Assembly (NCBI GenBank): GCA_964638245.1
Contig: CAZWZG010000003.1
Location: forward strand, 7,600-71,599
Direction of reading: 5' to 3'
DNA length: 64,000 nt
Source of the DNA: CAZWZG01 sp964638245
Lineage (GTDB): Bacteria; Pseudomonadota; Alphaproteobacteria; Rhodobacterales; Rhodobacteraceae
Positions 60,778 through 64,000 of this stretch are shown here, piece by piece; the stretch's first letter is position 1; each line of letters opens with the position of its first letter. The notes under the pieces were generated by a model, which saw only the letters and a list, made by a program, of their open reading frames with translations, searched no databases and was not told where the DNA came from. A program made the translations under genes and the position numbers.

Positions 60778-63192
60778 ATGAAATCCCGCACGAAGGTCGC
60801 AATCATAGGCGGAGGTATCGCCGGTTGCTCCACGCTCTTCCATCTTACCCAAGAGGGTTGGACTGACGTGGTGCTTTTGGAAAGGGACGAACTGACGTCT
60901 GGCACCACATGGCATTCAGCAGCCCAAGTTACGAATTTTGGGATGACCCAGACAATGATCGGCCTCAAAAGCCACTCGATTGCGTTGTATCAGGAGCTTG
61001 CAAAAGACCCTGAGTACCCAATCAATTACCATCATGGCGATGGCGGTATCCGCCTCGCTAACACCGAAGCACAAATGGATGGCTACCGTCATTTTGCTTC
61101 GATGGCCCGTGGCATGGGGGTAGATTTTGAGGTGATCGATGCGCAGGAATGCGCCCGCAGGCACCCACTTATATCGACGGACAACCTGATTGGTGGCCTA
61201 TGGGATCCATTGGACGGCGACATCGACCCCGCACAGCTTTGTCAGGCCCTTGCGCGACGTGCCCGCGGCGCAGGCGCAGAGGTGTACCGACATACGCCTG
61301 TGACCGCCCTGAAGCAACTCGGGGACGATACTTGGGTAGTTGAGACCCCGAAAGGGAAAATTCATGCAGATATCATCGTAAATGCCGGTGGTTACCGGGT
61401 GAATGAAGTAGGCGCGATGATGGGCGTTACACATCCTGTAACCTCGATGGAGCATCAGTACTTTGTCACGGAAGAAATCCCTTCCATCGTCGATGCCGGG
61501 CATAGAATGCCGCTGCTCCGTTGTCCGATCAGTGACTTCTATTCGCGGCAGGAAAAAAACGGCCTTCTCGTCGGGTTTTACGAGCAGGACTGCAAGACTT
61601 GGGGGCTGGACGGGATCGACCCTAACTTCGCCAACGCCCTGTGTCCCGACGATCTGGATCGTGTGACAGACGTCCTAGAGGGTGCCTTCGAACGCATGCC
61701 CGCATTGATGGATGTCGGCATCCATACCGTCGTCAATGGCCCCATAACTTACACAATAGACGGGGCCCCTCTCGTCGGGCCGATCCCGGGCAAACGCAAC
61801 GCATTCTGCATTATTGGCCTACGTGCGGGACTTGGCGAAGGCGGTGGCCACGGCTGGCTTTTGGCGCAACAGATTGTCAACGGTGAAGCCTGTTATGACA
61901 CTTGGGTCATCGACCCGCGGCGCTTCACAGGGCATGCAACGGTCGAATTGACTGCTCTCAAGGCAATCGAAGACTACCAGAACGAATTTCGTTTCCATTT
62001 CCCGCATGAACACCGCCCGGCCGGAAGACCACTCAAAACCACGCCCCTGACCCCCATTCTTGAAGCCGAAGGCGCGCATTTCGGGCTGGTCAACGGCTGG
62101 GAACGCGCCGAGTACTATGCACCCTTTGCCGACTTCAATGAAACCCTCGGATTTCGCTTCAATGAGGCGCACGACGTCATTGCAGCAGAGGTAAGGGCCG
62201 TGCAATCGAGCGTCGGGTTGATGGAGGTCAACGGCTTTAATCGGTTCGAAATCACCGGTAGCGGAACAACCGCATTTCTGGATCGAATGATCTGTGGGAG
62301 GGTCACAAAGAAGCCGGGGCGCTTGGGGCTTGGATATCTGCTCAACCACCATGGAACGGTCAAAGCCGAAGCAACGATCGCCAACCTGGCAGGCAGGGTC
62401 TGGTATGGTTCAGCAGCCGCCTCCGAGTTCCACGATATGGACTGGCTCACAAGTAATTTGTCTGCTGACGAAGACGTCGAAATACGCTCCCTTACGAATG
62501 ACTGGACCATCTTGGTCCTCGCCGGGCCCAAGTCGCGCGTCGTCCTTGGGAGCGTTGCCCGGGGCGACTGGGCAAAAGACTCGTTCCCGTGGCTTTCGGT
62601 GCGCGAGGCGCACATAGGCATCGCGCCTGCGGTCATCATGGCCGTAAGTTTTTCAGGCGAACTGGCATACGAGATTCACGTCCCAAACGCTCATCTCCTC
62701 TCGGCCTATCGGACTCTGCGCGCTGCGGGAGAAGCCTACGGACTGAAACTGTTTGGCAGCCGTGCGGCTGAGTCAATGCGCTTGGAGAAGGGTTTCCTGC
62801 ACTGGAAATCGGACATTCTGACCGAATTTGATCCTTTCGAGACTGGCCTCGACCGATTTGTAGAAATGGACAAACACTTCATCGGAAGAACTGCTCTTGA
62901 AACCCGGATCAAAAATGGCCCCAGAAAACGCCTCGTCACATTAGGCGTGAAGACCTCAGATCGGTGGGCCCAGCCTGGCGCATCCGTGATGTCGGCCGGG
63001 CGAGTGGTTGGAACTGTGACCTCTGGAGACTGGGGACATCGTACTGGCTTAAACCTGGCCTACGCTTTCGTTGATCCTATACATTCAGAAACGGAAACGC
63101 TTTTGACCCTCGACCTTTTGGGTGAACTTGTACCTGCAATAGTTATCCCAAGCGGGCCCTATGATCCGGATTTCGCTCGCGTTCGAAACTAG
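60778..63192 (+). CDS. Dimethylglycine/sarcosine dehydrogenase-like FAD protein with GcvT domain
   Basis: An 804-residue protein. The N-terminal FAD domain (KVAIIGGGIAGCSTLFHLTQ) is followed by TSGTTWHSAAQVTNFG, where His46 matches the His that binds FAD covalently in dimethylglycine dehydrogenase. GcvT aminomethyltransferase and C-terminal barrel domains cover about 430-800 (GLMEVNGFNRFEITGSG, FLHWKSDILTEFDPFETGLD). It probably demethylates an N-methyl glycine, passing formaldehyde to tetrahydrofolate and electrons to ETF; etfB follows downstream. ATG 60778 follows GAGG. The exact amine is unknown. Confidence 0.88.
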   Translation: MKSRTKVAIIGGGIAGCSTLFHLTQEGWTDVVLLERDELTSGTTWHSAAQVTNFGMTQTMIGLKSHSIALYQELAKDPEYPINYHHGDGGIRLANTEAQMDGYRHFASMARGMGVDFEVIDAQECARRHPLISTDNLIGGLWDPLDGDIDPAQLCQALARRARGAGAEVYRHTPVTALKQLGDDTWVVETPKGKIHADIIVNAGGYRVNEVGAMMGVTHPVTSMEHQYFVTEEIPSIVDAGHRMPLLRCPISDFYSRQEKNGLLVGFYEQDCKTWGLDGIDPNFANALCPDDLDRVTDVLEGAFERMPALMDVGIHTVVNGPITYTIDGAPLVGPIPGKRNAFCIIGLRAGLGEGGGHGWLLAQQIVNGEACYDTWVIDPRRFTGHATVELTALKAIEDYQNEFRFHFPHEHRPAGRPLKTTPLTPILEAEGAHFGLVNGWERAEYYAPFADFNETLGFRFNEAHDVIAAEVRAVQSSVGLMEVNGFNRFEITGSGTTAFLDRMICGRVTKKPGRLGLGYLLNHHGTVKAEATIANLAGRVWYGSAAASEFHDMDWLTSNLSADEDVEIRSLTNDWTILVLAGPKSRVVLGSVARGDWAKDSFPWLSVREAHIGIAPAVIMAVSFSGELAYEIHVPNAHLLSAYRTLRAAGEAYGLKLFGSRAAESMRLEKGFLHWKSDILTEFDPFETGLDRFVEMDKHFIGRTALETRIKNGPRKRLVTLGVKTSDRWAQPGASVMSAGRVVGTVTSGDWGHRTGLNLAYAFVDPIHSETETLLTLDLLGELVPAIVIPSGPYDPDFARVRN

Positions 63193-63618
63193 TTGGCTCA
63201 TGAAAACCAAGAGCAGCGTAAGTCTGACTTTGACGGCATCAAGAAGCTGTGCACCATTCGAAACAGTCCCAAATAAGACGACCAATGACATCTCATTCAG
63301 TCCTCTTACCAGTGCTGGTGCAACGCAAAGTCTTCGCAAATAAACCTCTGGAATAAGTTGAGGCACAACGCTCCTTCATCACCTCTTGCCGAGCCAACGC
63401 ATCTCGAAGGGGGCTGACCGACAACATCGCGGGAAACGCCTTCCGGATCGCCAAACCAGTAAACTGAGTTTCCGCGACGCGACGTTTTTCGCCATTTCCG
63501 GCCAAAGCGGGCCGCAATGCGTCGATTTTGCCCTGTTCGTCCGCTTCTGACCCCGTTACGCATCATTCCGTTGAGAAGAATTCAATGGGCCAAGCCGTTT
63601 GGCCAGGGAGATCCGAGA
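63193..63618. other. Intergenic region upstream of etfB
   Basis: Several short overlapping frames lie here but none has protein-like character or a ribosome-binding site. No hairpin or clear promoter was recognised. It presumably contains the etfB promoter. Confidence 0.4.
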
Positions 63619-64000
63619 TGAAAGTGTTGGTGCCTGTTAAACGGGTGATTGACTACAACGTGAAGGTCCGCGTGAAGGCCGATGGTTCAGGCGTAGACCT
63701 TGCAAACGTCAAGATGTCGATGAATCCGTTCGACGAGATTGCTGTCGAAGAGGCAATCCGCCTTCGCGAAGCTGGCAAGGCCGAAGAAGTGATCGCCGTT
63801 TCGATTGGCGTAAAGCAAAATCAGGAAACGCTGCGCACGGCGCTGGCCATGGGTGCGGATCGTGCCATCCTGATTATTGCTGCCGACGATGTGCACACCG
63901 ACATTGAACCTCTTTCGGTGGCCAAACTCCTCAAGGGCGTTATCGACGAAGAACAGCCTGGTGTCGTTCTGTGCGGCAAGCAGGCGATCGACAACGACAT
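63619..64000 (+). CDS. etfB: Electron transfer flavoprotein beta subunit, partial (runs off right edge)
   Basis: 127 residues are visible from ATG 63619, with AGGGAG upstream. MKVLVPVKRVIDYNVKVRVK, SMNPFDEIAVEEAIRLREAG, VIAVSIGVKQNQETLRTALA and LCGKQAIDND are diagnostic of EtfB. The protein forms a heterodimer with EtfA and carries electrons from acyl-CoA and N-methyl-amine dehydrogenases to ETF-ubiquinone oxidoreductase. The C-terminal half and etfA lie outside the window. Confidence 0.97.

Noticed and set aside
1..64000. CRISPR arrays, prophage, insertion sequences, replication origin
   Set aside because: No regularly spaced repeats, integrase, transposase or replication genes were seen on reading the window.

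Overview
The window looks like chromosomal DNA of a marine-type alphaproteobacterium, most likely family Rhodobacteraceae (Roseobacter group). The basis is GC-rich coding sequence on both strands, many solute-binding-protein transporters (TRAP, tripartite tricarboxylate, ABC), paired GntR/FCD regulators, a seven-gene Mrp antiporter operon, and typical families such as DUF2237, DUF2332, YchF and L25. This assignment rests on family content only. No phage, insertion sequence, CRISPR array or plasmid function was seen. Layout, left to right: (1) 1-154 holds the N-terminus of a molybdopterin oxidoreductase running off the left edge. (2) 253-11656 is a LysR-controlled hydroxyquinol (1,2,4-trihydroxybenzene) module: maleylacetate reductase, hydroxyquinol 1,2-dioxygenase, a RutE-like nitroreductase, a YciI-family protein, a TRAP transporter, a small DMT permease and a convergent fused hydantoinase/oxoprolinase. 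(3) 11720-13423 encodes two exported PepSY-like proteins with very long Asp/Glu tails and a membrane-anchored LuxR-type regulator. (4) 13414-21747 is mostly core: DUF2237, DUF2332, pth, rplY, an exported protein, lldD, a VOC protein, ychF and a large exported protein. (5) 22020-23215 has tRNA-Ser(GCT), a 500-base non-coding stretch and an orphan gene. (6) 23334-38470 holds two GntR-controlled catabolic modules. Module A has an enolase-superfamily enzyme, an AbrB-type permease and an SDR, divergent from GntR, TctCBA and an Ldh-type dehydrogenase. Module B has a class V PLP enzyme, a thioesterase, a crotonase and a CoA-transferase, divergent from GntR, a malonyl-CoA synthetase and a DapA-like enzyme. 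(7) 38705-44188 is a LysR regulator with an ABC sugar-type importer that lacks an ATPase gene, plus a SnoaL-like protein. (8) 44412-46379 is a GGDEF-EAL protein. (9) 46376-52981 is mnhABCDEFG with a universal stress protein. (10) 53082-57470 is an OxyR-like regulator and thiBPQ under a TPP riboswitch. (11) 57624-64000 contains small orphan genes, a TetR regulator, a GST, a dimethylglycine-dehydrogenase-like flavoenzyme and the start of etfB. Modules 2, 6 and 7 each pair a regulator, an importer and catabolic enzymes. In module 2 the chemistry is fairly clear: hydroxyquinol to maleylacetate to 3-oxoadipate. In module 6 several enzymes lack the textbook catalytic residues of their superfamilies, so the substrate is open; CoA activation of a small dicarboxylate such as malonate or methylmalonate is the best guess. 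Two runs of 100 N (33053-33152 and 57133-57232) are flanked by identical 55-base sequences. They are scaffold joins, not missing DNA: collapsing each one restores an intact gene.
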